A DNA stretch of 64,000 nucleotides from Terriglobia bacterium (lineage in GTDB: Bacteria; Acidobacteriota; Terriglobia; UBA7540), in the NCBI GenBank assembly GCA_030038235.1, contig JASHPE010000122.1, positions 1 to 64,000 on the forward strand, in the 5' to 3' direction. The notes beneath the pieces were generated by a model. The model was not told where the DNA came from and ran no database searches. It worked only from the letters and a program-made list of their open reading frames with translations. The first letter of the stretch is position 1; every line of letters begins with the position of its first letter. Made by a program: the position numbers and the translations under genes. Positions 35,747 to 45,112 of the stretch are shown here, one piece after another.

Positions 35747-35835
35747 AGTGACAAGTGGCAAGTTACAAGTGCCAAGCAGTTCGCCATTTGTGACTGACGA
35801 TTGACTCCGGCGGGGGCTACTTGCCCCTTGTCACT
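35747..35835. repeat. Dispersed repeat family 3 (AGTGACAAGTGGCAAGT), inverted pair
   Basis: AGTGACAAGTGGCAAGT at 35747-35763 is mirrored by ACTTGCCCCTTGTCACT at 35819-35835 with one mismatch. The first word is identical to the reverse complement of 21280-21296 over the rsmH start. It fills the gap between the isomerase and oxidoreductase genes. Confidence 0.75.
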
Positions 35836-35860
35836 TCTTGATAAACGTGGAGGATTCGGT

Positions 35861-37012
35861 ATGGCAGAAATCAACGTAGCGATCATCGGTCATAAGTTTA
35901 TGGGGAAGGCCCATTCCAACGCCTGGAGGCAGGTTAAGCATTTCTTTCCCGGCAATCTCGAGCCTCGCATGAAGGTGCTGTGCGGCAAGGCTTGCACGGA
36001 AGAACTGGAGGCGACGGCTCATCTGCTGGGATGGGAAGAGAGTGACTGCGACTGGCAAAGAGTCGTAGAGCGGGACGACATCGACGTGGTGGACATTGCA
36101 ACTCCAGGATATCTGCATCACGACATGGCGATCGCTGCCGCGCAAGCCGGAAAACACGTCATTTGCGAAAAGCCCCTCGCCAATACTCTGGCGGATACGA
36201 AAGAAATGCTGAAGGCCGTGCAGAAGGCGGGCGTGAAGCACATGCTGATGCACAACTATCGCAAGATTCCCGCCGTGGCGCTGGTCCGCAAGCTGATCGA
36301 CGAGGGACGCCTCGGCGACATTTATCACTACCACGGCGCTTATCTCCAGGATTGGATCATCGATCCGGAGTTTCCGCTCGTCTGGCGCTTGCAGAAAAAG
36401 TATGCAGGCTCCGGAGCGCTCGGCGATATCGGCGCGCACGCCATCGACCTTGCGCGCTACCTCAACGCCGAATTCAACACCGTGGTCGGCCAGATGACGA
36501 CATTCATTAAGGAGCGACCGCTGGTCGCCGAGGACAAAGGCCTGCGCCAAGTCAAGGCCGGCAGCGGGACGGGCAAGGTTACCGTCGACGACGACACCAA
36601 CTTCCTGGCGCGTTTCTCCAACGGCAGCGTGGGGGTGTTCGAGTCGTCGCGGTTCGGCGGTGGGCGCAAGAACTGGAACACGTTTCAGATTTACGGGAGC
36701 AAAGGGAGCGTGGCTTTCAATCTGGAACGTATGAACGAGCTTGAGTTCTACGATCGCGAGGAGCCGCAGCAGGAGCAGGGCTTCAAGACCATCAACGTCA
36801 CCGAGAGCGTACATCCTTACGTCGGCGCGTGGTGGCCGGCCGGACACATCATCGGGTACGAGCACACGTTCGTCCACGCCATGCACGACTTCCTGACGGC
36901 GCTGGAGAATGACACCCTGCCTTCGCCGAATTTCACCGACGGCGTGAAGAATCAAGCGGTGCTCGAGGCGATCGAGCGGTCGGCCAAGTCGGGGAAGTGG
37001 GAGAGGCCGTAA
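35861..37012 (+). CDS. Gfo/Idh/MocA-family oxidoreductase
   Basis: 383 residues from the ATG at 35861, with GGAGG nine bases upstream; in-frame codons upstream are repeat-derived. N-terminal Rossmann fold (VAIIGHKFMGKAH, 6-18), family motif EKPLANT, and a C-terminal substrate domain with DIGAHAIDLARYL, whose His is typical of the active site. Likely NAD(P)-dependent oxidation of a sugar or inositol derivative, in series with the adjacent isomerase. Confidence 0.92.
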   Translation: MAEINVAIIGHKFMGKAHSNAWRQVKHFFPGNLEPRMKVLCGKACTEELEATAHLLGWEESDCDWQRVVERDDIDVVDIATPGYLHHDMAIAAAQAGKHVICEKPLANTLADTKEMLKAVQKAGVKHMLMHNYRKIPAVALVRKLIDEGRLGDIYHYHGAYLQDWIIDPEFPLVWRLQKKYAGSGALGDIGAHAIDLARYLNAEFNTVVGQMTTFIKERPLVAEDKGLRQVKAGSGTGKVTVDDDTNFLARFSNGSVGVFESSRFGGGRKNWNTFQIYGSKGSVAFNLERMNELEFYDREEPQQEQGFKTINVTESVHPYVGAWWPAGHIIGYEHTFVHAMHDFLTALENDTLPSPNFTDGVKNQAVLEAIERSAKSGKWERP

Positions 37013-37020
37013 TAAGAAGC

Positions 37021-37087
37021 CAGAAGTCAGAATATGAAAGTCTCGGTCTTCTGTGCGAAGGGCACGACGCCGGAATTCTGACTTCTG
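37021..37087. repeat. Inverted repeat CAGAAGTCAGAAT
   Basis: Perfect 13-base arms at 37021-37033 and 37075-37087, followed by a further partial copy (AATTCTGACTTCC). It fills the 99-base gap between the oxidoreductase and xylB, and could act as an operon-internal hairpin. Confidence 0.7.
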
Positions 37088-37111
37088 AATTCTGACTTCC
37101 AGATTCTTTTT

Positions 37112-38647
37112 ATGTCGCACCTCATGGGCATCGACGTCGGCACCACCGGGACGCGCGCGGTGATCGTGCGTCCTGACGGGCACGTGATGGCCGCGGCCAC
37201 TGCCCCGCATCAGCCCATGAGGATGGAACGTCCGGGCTGGGCCGAGCAGGACCCCGAAGACTGGTGGCAGGCCACGGTGCTGGCCGTACGTCAGGTCCTC
37301 GATCAGTCAGGGATCAAGGGCAGCGAGATCGCGGCCGTTGGCCTGTCCGGGCAGATGCACGGAGTGGTCCTGCTCGACGGCGCGCGTGCGGTGCTCCGGC
37401 CGGCCCTGATTTGGTGCGATCAGCGCAGCCAGGAGCAATGCAAGTGGATCACGTCCAGGGTAGGCGCCGACAAGCTGATCCGGCTGGCGCTGAATCCGGC
37501 ACTGACAGGCTTCAGCGCTCCCAAGCTCCTCTGGGTGCGTGAGCACGAACCTGCCACTTACGAACGCGTTCGCCACTGCCTGCTGCCGAAGGACTATGTC
37601 CGACTGCGGCTCACGGGAGAGTTCGCCACCGATGTTTCCGACGCCTCCGGTACCTTACTCTTCGATGTCGCGCGGCGCACGTGGTCCAAGCAGATTCTAT
37701 CCGCTCTCGAGATCGAGCCGGAGTGGCTAGCGCGCGTGTACGAATCGCCGGAAGTGACCGGCCAGATCACCGCCGAGATCGCGATCATTACCGGCCTGCG
37801 CGCCGGGACCCCGGTGGCAGCGGGCGCAGGGGATCAGGCCGCGAGCGCTGTGGGCAATGGCGTGGTCCTGCCCGGAATCACGTCGGCTACGCTGGGCACG
37901 TCTGGGGTGATCTTCGCTTATACCGGGCAGCCCAAGCTTGATCCGCACGGGCGGATTCACACCTTCTGCCATGCCGTGCCGGGCAAATGGCACGTGATGG
38001 GCGTGACCCAGGGAGCCGGACTCTCGCTGCGCTGGTTCCGCGACGAACTGGGCGCGGCCGAGGCCTGGTATGCTTCGCGCGTCGGTGCTGATCCATATGA
38101 GTTGATCCTGCGCGAAGCCGAGTCGGCGCCGCCCGGTTCTGCCGGCCTGCTCTTCATGCCCTACCTGATGGGCGAACGCACGCCGCACCTGGATCCTCTT
38201 GCGCGCGGAGGGTGGTTTGGGCTCACAGCCGGGCATTCCCGCGCGCACCTGATTCGCGCTGTGCTGGAGGGCGTGGCGTTCAGCCTCCGCGACTCGCTCG
38301 AGATTTTCGGCGAACTCAAGATTCCGGTGCGCGAGATTCGCGTATCCGGTGGAGGCTCGCGCAGCTTCCTGTGGCGCCAGATTCAGGCCGATGTCTATGG
38401 CCGCGAGGTGGTCTCGTTGCGCGAAGCCGAGGGTTCTGCATTCGGCGCTGCGCTGCTCGCCGGCGTTGCGGCGAAGACGTACGACTCCGTGCCGGAGGCC
38501 GCTGGGCAAGCGATTCAGGTCCGCGAACATCTGCTGCCTCAGGTCGGCAACGTGAAGATCTACAATCGGCAATACGAGGTTTACCGGCAATTCTACCCGG
38601 CAGTCCGGAAGCTCGCGCACGAGCTCGCGGCAGTGACCGAATCCTGA
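37112..38647 (+). CDS. xylB: Xylulokinase
   Basis: 511 residues, FGGY kinase family. N-terminal phosphate-binding GIDVGTTGTRAVI, GLSGQMHGVVLL, IWCDQRS and the catalytic-Asp segment AAGAGDQAASAVG, with C-terminal VSGGGSRSFLWRQIQADVYG. GLSGQMHG and IWCDQR are typical of XylB, which phosphorylates D-xylulose to enter the pentose phosphate pathway. The other genes of the cluster support sugar or pentose use. Confidence 0.9.
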   Translation: MSHLMGIDVGTTGTRAVIVRPDGHVMAAATAPHQPMRMERPGWAEQDPEDWWQATVLAVRQVLDQSGIKGSEIAAVGLSGQMHGVVLLDGARAVLRPALIWCDQRSQEQCKWITSRVGADKLIRLALNPALTGFSAPKLLWVREHEPATYERVRHCLLPKDYVRLRLTGEFATDVSDASGTLLFDVARRTWSKQILSALEIEPEWLARVYESPEVTGQITAEIAIITGLRAGTPVAAGAGDQAASAVGNGVVLPGITSATLGTSGVIFAYTGQPKLDPHGRIHTFCHAVPGKWHVMGVTQGAGLSLRWFRDELGAAEAWYASRVGADPYELILREAESAPPGSAGLLFMPYLMGERTPHLDPLARGGWFGLTAGHSRAHLIRAVLEGVAFSLRDSLEIFGELKIPVREIRVSGGGSRSFLWRQIQADVYGREVVSLREAEGSAFGAALLAGVAAKTYDSVPEAAGQAIQVREHLLPQVGNVKIYNRQYEVYRQFYPAVRKLAHELAAVTES

Positions 38648-38676
38648 CGACTCAGAAAGCAGCAGAAAGGCAATCC

Positions 38677-40080
38677 ATGAAGCCGACTTCAACCTGGCAG
38701 GCCAGGTCTGCCGCGCTTGCCCTGGCGTTGCTTTGCGCGATTTGCGCTGGAGTCCGCCGGAGCGCGGCGCAAGGGCAAAAATCGACGCTCCCGAACGCGG
38801 CTCGGATCGAGAAGACGCAGTACAGAGGCTGGGACGTCTACCGTCTCACGAATGGGATCATCAGCCTCGACATCGCTCCCGAGATCGGCGGACGCGCCAT
38901 TCAACTTCGCCTGGGCGAGAAAGAATTCTTCTTCGTGAACCCCGATCTTGCCGGTCAAGTGCTGCCTGAGAGCCGGAATAATCCTTCGGCAAGCTGGGCC
39001 AATTACGGCGGAGACAAGGTCTGGCCGGCGCCCGAAGGCTGGCAGAACGACGAGGAATGGCCGAGCATTCCGTATTACGTCCTCGACGGCAGTAAGTTCG
39101 ATTTCGCCACCGTGACCGAGACTCCGGCCGAGGTCGCGGTGCGGGTGACAAGTCCCAAAGATCCTCGCACCGGCGTGCAGTTCGAGCGCACCTTCCACGT
39201 CTATGCGGGCACCACGCGCGTCAAGGTGGAGCAAGTGATGCGCAACATCAGCCGGCGTCAGATTCGCTGGGGTATTTGGCACCTGATCCAGAACGACGCC
39301 GCTGACGCCGAGGACGCGTCAAAGCCGAATCCCGATCTTTACATGTACGTGCCCGTCAATCCCAAGAGCATCTATCCGGACGGCTACACGCACATCTACG
39401 GCGACGCCAAACATCCGAGCGACGAGGTAATCGACGGCGGGCGGTTGCTGCGCATTCACTATCTGTACCGCGTGGGCAAGGTCGGGCTCGATGCGAGCGC
39501 GGGCTGGATGGCTGTCGTCAATGGCCAAAAGAATATCGGGTTCGTGGAGAACTTCGATTACTCTCCGGAGCGCGAGTACCCCGACCGCGCTTCGGTGGAA
39601 GAATGGAACGACGGACCCGGCATCATCTCGCGCATGAGCTACGATCAAACACTGGTCGACGATCCCAGACGCACGCCGTACTTCCTCGAGTCCGAAGTGC
39701 TGAGCCCGTTCGCGAAGCTCGATCCCGGCGAGCAGTACGAGTTCACCGTCTACTGGTCGCCGACCAGCGTTCCCAATCCCGTGCACGACGCCGTCTGGGC
39801 GGGCGCAGTCAGCGAACCTCTAACTGCCGCCGTCGAAGGGAATCAGGTCACGCTGCGCGGCGTCTTCGGCGTCTTCGTGCCCGGCACGCTTGAAGCGCAG
39901 TTCTACAACGCCATCGGACAGATCATCGAGCGCCAGACGCTTCAGGCCGTGGATCCGCGGGAAATCGTGCGCCTTGACAAAACCGTTCCGCTCTCCGCGG
40001 ACACATACCGCATCAGCATCCTGGTACGCGATGCCGACGGCGAAAATCGCGGCTTCCTCGGCAACGTCATCCTGAGATAG
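38677..40080 (+). CDS. Secreted DUF4380-like protein
   Basis: 467 residues from the ATG at 38677; the same frame is open much further upstream but there it is antisense-like shadow inside xylB. Signal peptide to about residue 32, then a beta-rich domain starting TQYRGWDVYRLTNGIISLDI with GGRAIQLRLGEKEFFFVN and NYGGDKVWPAPEGWQ, resembling DUF4380/galactose-mutarotase-like folds. Probably binds or processes a carbohydrate outside the cytoplasm; the family name is from recognition, the role is inferred. Confidence 0.75.
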   Translation: MKPTSTWQARSAALALALLCAICAGVRRSAAQGQKSTLPNAARIEKTQYRGWDVYRLTNGIISLDIAPEIGGRAIQLRLGEKEFFFVNPDLAGQVLPESRNNPSASWANYGGDKVWPAPEGWQNDEEWPSIPYYVLDGSKFDFATVTETPAEVAVRVTSPKDPRTGVQFERTFHVYAGTTRVKVEQVMRNISRRQIRWGIWHLIQNDAADAEDASKPNPDLYMYVPVNPKSIYPDGYTHIYGDAKHPSDEVIDGGRLLRIHYLYRVGKVGLDASAGWMAVVNGQKNIGFVENFDYSPEREYPDRASVEEWNDGPGIISRMSYDQTLVDDPRRTPYFLESEVLSPFAKLDPGEQYEFTVYWSPTSVPNPVHDAVWAGAVSEPLTAAVEGNQVTLRGVFGVFVPGTLEAQFYNAIGQIIERQTLQAVDPREIVRLDKTVPLSADTYRISILVRDADGENRGFLGNVILR

Positions 40081-40083
40081 AAG

Positions 40084-40551
40084 CTACGGGGCACCCGGTG
40101 CGGGGCGTCCCGCGGGCCGTATCGTATAGTTTGAGACCCGCCACTTCCCGTCTCTCTCACGCACCGGCACCACCGTCTCGATGGCCGATCTCAGGTTCGC
40201 GAACGAGCTTTGATATACGATGAGGATGTAGTCGCCCGGCGGCGCATGGGGCGGATTCCTCGTCTCTGTGGCCCGGCTCATTCTGCGCGAGATTAGCTTG
40301 CCGGCCTGGGCGCGCGCTGCGCTCGCCTTCGCAGCCCATTCCGCCCGGCCCACAGCAACCTTGAAAGACTGCGAAGCCTGATCGTAGCTCTCGTCGTATC
40401 TGCCCTGGTCCACGAGGGCCAGCCAATTGTCGGCTGCCTGCTGTGCCTCAAAAGTCGATTGGTCGCCCTGCGCGTATACGGGCGCCGCGCCTCCGCTCAG
40501 CATTCCCACAATCAGGGCGCTCCCGATCGCCAATCCAATCCATCGAGTCAT
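40084..40551 (-). CDS. Secreted DUF4019-type protein
   Basis: 155 residues from the ATG at 40551 with AAAAGGAG upstream. Signal peptide to about residue 28 (GGAAPVYAQ), then a domain with ADNWLALVDQGRYDESYDQAS, FKVAVGRAEWAAKASAARAQ and GDYILIVYQSSFA, the pattern of DUF4019 proteins. Function unknown. Convergent with the DUF4380-like gene, stops four bases apart. Confidence 0.8.
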   Translation of the reverse strand: MTRWIGLAIGSALIVGMLSGGAAPVYAQGDQSTFEAQQAADNWLALVDQGRYDESYDQASQSFKVAVGRAEWAAKASAARAQAGKLISRRMSRATETRNPPHAPPGDYILIVYQSSFANLRSAIETVVPVRERDGKWRVSNYTIRPAGRPAPGAP

Positions 40552-40667
40552 ATCACTCCTTTTCTGTTCCAACTGTTGCTCCTCACGCCGCCCCATTTGC
40601 CTTATGATGATTCCACCCGCGGTCGCGTCTACCTCGCGCTGGCGCGTGGTTCTTTGCGGAGGCTCCT

Positions 40668-41072
40668 ATGCCGAAGACGAAGCAACTCACGGTTTGGTTG
40701 CAGAGCGCGCCCGGCCAGATCGGGCGCATCGCCCAAGCATTGGGCAACGCCAACGTGAACATCACGGCGTTCGGTTGTTCCACACGCACGGGTGACAGCC
40801 CGCTCCGGCTCCAGACGAGCGACTACGAGCGCGCCCGCGAGATTCTGCAGGGCCTTGGCGTGCGCGTTACCGAGGAGGAGGTGCTGCGCGTGACCGTGAG
40901 CGATAAACCGGGAGCCGCCGCCCGCATCGGGCAGGCGCTGGGCGCGGCGGGCATCAACATCGAATATGCTTACGGCGCGGTAGCGCCCGGGGCCCGCAAA
41001 GCGGAGCTCGTGTTCGGCGTTTCCGACCTGGAGGGCGCCCTGCAGGCCCTCGAACCCCTCAAGATAAACTAG
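40668..41072 (+). CDS. Tandem ACT-domain protein
   Basis: 134 residues made of two ACT domains (about 5-65 and 70-132; APGQIGRIAQALGNANVNI and KPGAAARIGQALGAAGINI). No catalytic domain, so probably a stand-alone amino-acid sensor. Convergent with the acyl-CoA dehydrogenase gene, five bases between stops. Confidence 0.88.
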   Translation: MPKTKQLTVWLQSAPGQIGRIAQALGNANVNITAFGCSTRTGDSPLRLQTSDYERAREILQGLGVRVTEEEVLRVTVSDKPGAAARIGQALGAAGINIEYAYGAVAPGARKAELVFGVSDLEGALQALEPLKIN

Positions 41073-41077
41073 GCTCG

Positions 41078-42889
41078 TCATCGAGGCTCGATCAGGGGAT
41101 AACGTCCCAGGGCGATGGCCCGGTCCGCCGCCTGGCGCTTCAGCTCGATGGTGTCGGGCGGATTGCGCCGCAGGAAACGCCGCACCACCGCAAGTTCGGC
41201 GCGCAGGTTGTCGCCCTCGCTGATGCGTCCGAGCGCCCGCCGCGCTTCACTCTCCATGCGGTCGGCGGCCTCGTAGATGAAGGCGCGCGTGGCTGCGATC
41301 TCCGTGGCGCAGGCGTCCTCGGATGTGCGGTGCACTTTTTTCAGCGTGCGCAGGAGCGCGCTCTCCATGCCGTAAACATCCATGCAAAGATTGCTCAGTA
41401 CCGCCACGATTTCCTGCTCTTCGCCCAGGGCCTGCAGATAGCGCTGCACGGCGCTGCCGGCTACCAGCAGCACGACTTTTTTCGCTCCGGCCACGAGGCG
41501 CGCTTCGTCGGCAAGCAACCCGTCGTCGCTCGATTCTTCGAAGGCGGGCGCGCCCAGAATCTCATCGCGCAGGCGCTGGGCCGCCGAAATCAATCCCAGC
41601 TCGCCTTTCATGGAACGCTTCATCAGCATGTCCGTGATGAGCAGCCGGTTGATTTCGTTCGTACCCTCGAAGATGCGGTTCACGCGCTGGTCGCGGTAGA
41701 CGCGCTCGATAGGGTAATCGCTCGAAAAGCCGTAGCCGCCGTAAATCTGCACGGTCTCGTCGCTCACGAAATCGAGCACTTCGGTGCCTACGACCTTGAG
41801 GATCGAGCACTCCACGGCGTACTGCTCGAGCGCTTTCAAAATCTGGCGGCCCGAATCGGGCGCGCTCTGATCGACTCCGTGCAGCATCTCGTCGATCATG
41901 CCAGCAGTGCGGTAGCACATGCTCTCGGCGGCGTAAATCCGCACCACCATCTCGCCGAGCTTCTCCTTGATGAGACCAAAGTCGGCGATGGGATGCCCGA
42001 ACGCCTCGCGTTCTTTAGCCCACTTCACGGCTTCGGCGAACAGATGCTTGGCCCCGCCGATGCATCCCGCGCCCAGCTTCAGCCGGCCCATGTTGAGGAT
42101 GTTGAAAGCGATCAGGTGGCCTTTGCCGATCTCACCGAGGACGTTCTCGTCGGGAACTTCGGCATTCTCCAGGTTCACCGGCGTGGTCGAGGAGCCGCGG
42201 ATGCCCATCTTGTGCTCCTCAGCGCCCGGCGACACGCCGGGAAACGCCCGCTCCACGATGAAGGCCGTGAATTTCTCGCCGTCCACCTTCGCGAAGACGA
42301 CGTACACATCCGCGATGCCGCCATTGGTGATCCAGTGCTTGGTACCGTTCAGGATGTAGTGGCTGCCATCGGCGCTCAGCACGGCTTTCGTCTTAGCGTT
42401 CATGGCATCAGAAGCGGACGTAGCTTCGCTCAGGCAGTAGGCGCCCACCCACTCGGCGCGCGCAAGCTTGGGTACGTATTTCTGCTTCTGAGCTTCGGTA
42501 CCAAAAAACGCGATGGGGAGGATGCCAATTCCCTGCTGCGCACCCACCGTCGCCGCCCAGGCGCCGTCGCGGGCCATTTCCTCGGAGATGATGATGGATG
42601 AAATCTTGTCGAGCTCGAGCCCGCCGTACTTCTGCGGCACGTCGCTGCTACAGAGCCCGAGTTCAGCCGCTTTCTGCAATAGCTCGCGCAGCAGGCCAGG
42701 TTTCTTGGCCTCCATCTCCTCGATGTGCGGCAGTACTTCCTGCTCCACAAACTCGCGTCCGGTCTGGCCGATCAGGCGGTGCTGGTCGGTGAGGTCATCA
42801 GGAGTGAAGATTTCGTCGGGCGCGCGGTCTTCGATTAGAAAACTGCCGCCTTTGATCATCGTTCGTGGGGTTGCAGTTGCTGTCGCCAT
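41078..42889 (-). CDS. Acyl-CoA dehydrogenase (VLCAD/ACAD9-like)
   Basis: 603 residues, longer than the usual 380 because of a C-terminal helical extension as in very-long-chain enzymes. FAD/substrate segments AYCLSEATSASDAMN and WITNGG, and the catalytic-base motif RIFEGTNEINR are present. GGAGGG precedes the ATG. It oxidises acyl-CoA in beta-oxidation; the thiolase gene upstream on the same strand fits the pathway. Confidence 0.95.
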   Translation of the reverse strand: MATATATPRTMIKGGSFLIEDRAPDEIFTPDDLTDQHRLIGQTGREFVEQEVLPHIEEMEAKKPGLLRELLQKAAELGLCSSDVPQKYGGLELDKISSIIISEEMARDGAWAATVGAQQGIGILPIAFFGTEAQKQKYVPKLARAEWVGAYCLSEATSASDAMNAKTKAVLSADGSHYILNGTKHWITNGGIADVYVVFAKVDGEKFTAFIVERAFPGVSPGAEEHKMGIRGSSTTPVNLENAEVPDENVLGEIGKGHLIAFNILNMGRLKLGAGCIGGAKHLFAEAVKWAKEREAFGHPIADFGLIKEKLGEMVVRIYAAESMCYRTAGMIDEMLHGVDQSAPDSGRQILKALEQYAVECSILKVVGTEVLDFVSDETVQIYGGYGFSSDYPIERVYRDQRVNRIFEGTNEINRLLITDMLMKRSMKGELGLISAAQRLRDEILGAPAFEESSDDGLLADEARLVAGAKKVVLLVAGSAVQRYLQALGEEQEIVAVLSNLCMDVYGMESALLRTLKKVHRTSEDACATEIAATRAFIYEAADRMESEARRALGRISEGDNLRAELAVVRRFLRRNPPDTIELKRQAADRAIALGRYPLIEPR

Positions 42890-42928
42890 GGGCCCTCCGG
42901 CCTCGGGAATTGGGAACCGCCAATGACC

Positions 42929-43378
42929 TCACTTCCCAACCAGCGTCTGCCCTCGTCTCGTGCAAACATCATTGAAGTCACCTTCGTTGAACGTAATAAA
43001 AACGTCAACTTTGACTTCAGAAAGAATGTGACGGAGTACGCGATCCGCCAAACTGAGGGAGCGGTAGCGGGCCAGCATAGGTCGGTGCTCACTCAAGCAC
43101 TCTTCCATGGCCCTCTTTCGGAAGTCACTGTCATCCAGTAAGACCAACCTTCTCCGAGCCTCAAGCCTCTTCCAATCCCTGTTCAGTAGAGCAAGTTGGT
43201 CCTGGCGCCTGCACATTCGGGTGGACACCGACTCGTAAAGAATCGGCCACGGTATGAGCAACTGACTGAGGTCGCTCTCAAGGTACGTCGCGAAATGCTC
43301 TACAGCACGGTCGTGGTACTGATCGGACTTTTCGTACAGGCCGATGAGGAACCCGGAATCCACACAAACGCGAATCAC
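42929..43378 (-). CDS. PIN-domain protein (VapC-like nuclease)
   Basis: 149 residues. Acidic residues of the PIN active site are visible: Asp7 in VDSGFLIGLY, Glu in LYESVS, Asp in SLADRVLRHIL and Asp in TFNEGDF near the C-terminus. GTG start overlapping the upstream stop (GTGA). PIN toxins are Mg-dependent RNases. Its partner gene (43375-43677) is not a recognised antitoxin. The pair sits between two fatty-acid genes. Confidence 0.85.
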   Translation of the reverse strand: MIRVCVDSGFLIGLYEKSDQYHDRAVEHFATYLESDLSQLLIPWPILYESVSTRMCRRQDQLALLNRDWKRLEARRRLVLLDDSDFRKRAMEECLSEHRPMLARYRSLSLADRVLRHILSEVKVDVFITFNEGDFNDVCTRRGQTLVGK

Positions 43379-43677
43379 TTCTCTTCCTCAGCCTCAACGG
43401 GTTCCGGAGAATACCCGGCCCAAGGCGCTGCCTTGCGCTTCCCGACGATGAACTTGCCGCCTTGTTTCAAGTTGATGAGATAGAGTCTCGTCTTCCTTTC
43501 GGGGCCCAGTAAGGAGGCCAGTTCGCGGGCAAGCTCCTCGCGAGTCCTATCGGAACGAAAAGTGGCCACAGTCTCGCCGCACTCCTTGGCATCGAGGCCG
43601 TCGAGCCACTCATAGAGCTCGTCATAATTTCCACGCAAACCTAGATCGAATGAGAGCCAGTATCGTGTCTGTCCCAT
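43375..43677 (-). CDS. Small protein coupled to the PIN gene, function unknown
   Basis: 100 residues from the ATG at 43677 (GGAGGG four bases upstream); a longer reading would overlap the thiolase gene. The pattern looks like strand RYWLSFDLGL, helix YDELYEWLDGLD, strand VATFRS, helix REELARELASLL, strands TRLYLINL and GKFIVGKRK, suggesting a small ferredoxin-like fold (inference). No DNA-binding motif of usual antitoxins is seen. Its stop overlaps the PIN start, so it occupies the antitoxin position. Confidence 0.7.
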   Translation of the reverse strand: MGQTRYWLSFDLGLRGNYDELYEWLDGLDAKECGETVATFRSDRTREELARELASLLGPERKTRLYLINLKQGGKFIVGKRKAAPWAGYSPEPVEAEEEK

Positions 43678-43714
43678 GATCCCTCCAACGTCCTCGCCGG
43701 GACACATTCCTCGT

Positions 43715-44899
43715 CTATGACAGCAGATTCTCAAAGATCCCGGCCGCACCCATCCCGCCGCCGACACACATCGTCACCATGCCATACTTCGCGTGGCGAC
43801 GCTTCATCTCGTTCAGCAACGTCGCGGTGAGCTTGGCGCCGGTGCATCCCAGCGGATGCCCAAGCGCCACGGCGCCGCCGTTCACGTTCACGCGCTCGAG
43901 ATCGAGACCCGCCTGCTTGATGACCGCCAGCGCCTGGGCGGCGAAAGCCTCGTTCAGCTCGATTACGTCGATGTCCTCAAGCTTCAGCCCTGCCAGTTTC
44001 AGGGCCTTGGGGATCGCGTAGACCGGTCCCACGCCCATCTCCTCGGGGAGCGTCCCGGCGGCAGCGAAGGCGATGAAACGCGCAAGCGGTTTGGCGCCGA
44101 TCGACTTGGCCTTGTCAGCCGACATCACCACGGCGGCGGCCGCACCGTCGCTGGTCTGCGAGGCGTTGCCGGCGGTCACGGTGCCGTGCGCGTGGAAGGC
44201 CGGCTTGAGCTTGGCCAGCGCTTCGAGCGACGTGTCCTTGCGCGGACCCTCGTCCACGGCGAAGGTCACGGTGCGCTTCTGGGGCTTATTCTTGCCGTTC
44301 AAAGTCACTTCGATCACTTCGAGCGGCACGATCTCGTCCTTGAATTTACCTTCCGCGATGGCGGCCAGCGCCCGCTGATGGCTGCGCAGCGAGAACTCAT
44401 CCGCCTGCTGGCGCGTGATGCCGTACTTCTGCGCCACGTTCTCGGCCGTCAGACCCATGCTAAGGTAGGAATCGGGGTAAGTCTCCATCAGAGAGGGATT
44501 GGGCGAGAAGTGATACCCGCCCATCGGAACCAGGCTCATGCTCTCGGCGCCGCCGGCGATGATGCAGTCGGCGAATCCCGCCATGATGCGCTCCGACGCC
44601 AGCGCGATCGATTGCAAACCCGAGGAACAAAACCGGTTGATGGTCATCGCCGAGACGTCGATGGGCAATCCGGCACGCAACGAGACCGTACGGGCCATAT
44701 TGTTGCCCTGGACGGCTTCGGGCATGGCGCAACCGAGGATCACGTCCTCGACTTCCTTGGGATCGAGGCCCGGCACGCGCTTCAAGATCTCCTGGAAGAC
44801 CACGGCGGCCATGTCATCCGGACGGGTCGCGCGCAGGGTGCCCTTCGGGGCCTTGCCCACCGCCGTGCGGGCGATCGAAACTACCACTGCTTCTCTCAT
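43715..44899 (-). CDS. Acetyl-CoA acyltransferase (thiolase)
   Basis: 394 residues with nucleophile Cys91 in [12 protein letters not shown], His in [16 protein letters not shown] and the second Cys in [10 protein letters not shown], the three hallmark thiolase regions. GAGGAG lies before the ATG. It acts in beta-oxidation (FadA type) or acetoacetyl-CoA formation; the neighbouring acyl-CoA dehydrogenase favours degradation. Confidence 0.96.
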   Translation of the reverse strand: MREAVVVSIARTAVGKAPKGTLRATRPDDMAAVVFQEILKRVPGLDPKEVEDVILGCAMPEAVQGNNMARTVSLRAGLPIDVSAMTINRFCSSGLQSIALASERIMAGFADCIIAGGAESMSLVPMGGYHFSPNPSLMETYPDSYLSMGLTAENVAQKYGITRQQADEFSLRSHQRALAAIAEGKFKDEIVPLEVIEVTLNGKNKPQKRTVTFAVDEGPRKDTSLEALAKLKPAFHAHGTVTAGNASQTSDGAAAAVVMSADKAKSIGAKPLARFIAFAAAGTLPEEMGVGPVYAIPKALKLAGLKLEDIDVIELNEAFAAQALAVIKQAGLDLERVNVNGGAVALGHPLGCTGAKLTATLLNEMKRRHAKYGMVTMCVGGGMGAAGIFENLLS

Positions 44900-45112
44900 G
44901 ACGTTCTCCTCAGACCTATGACTGTGCGGCTCCCTTGAGAGGCAAAGCGCATTCGGAGCGATGTTTTCGTAAGTCTAACCCAATCAATAACATTCCGGCT
45001 TCCTTCGTAAAACCTCACCGGCTCGATCCGCGCACGGAGCACCGGCTGGGAATCAGAGACCCCCGATTGCCCGTTGAATCTAAAGGACATTTTTGCTTTG
45101 TCCGAGCGACCC

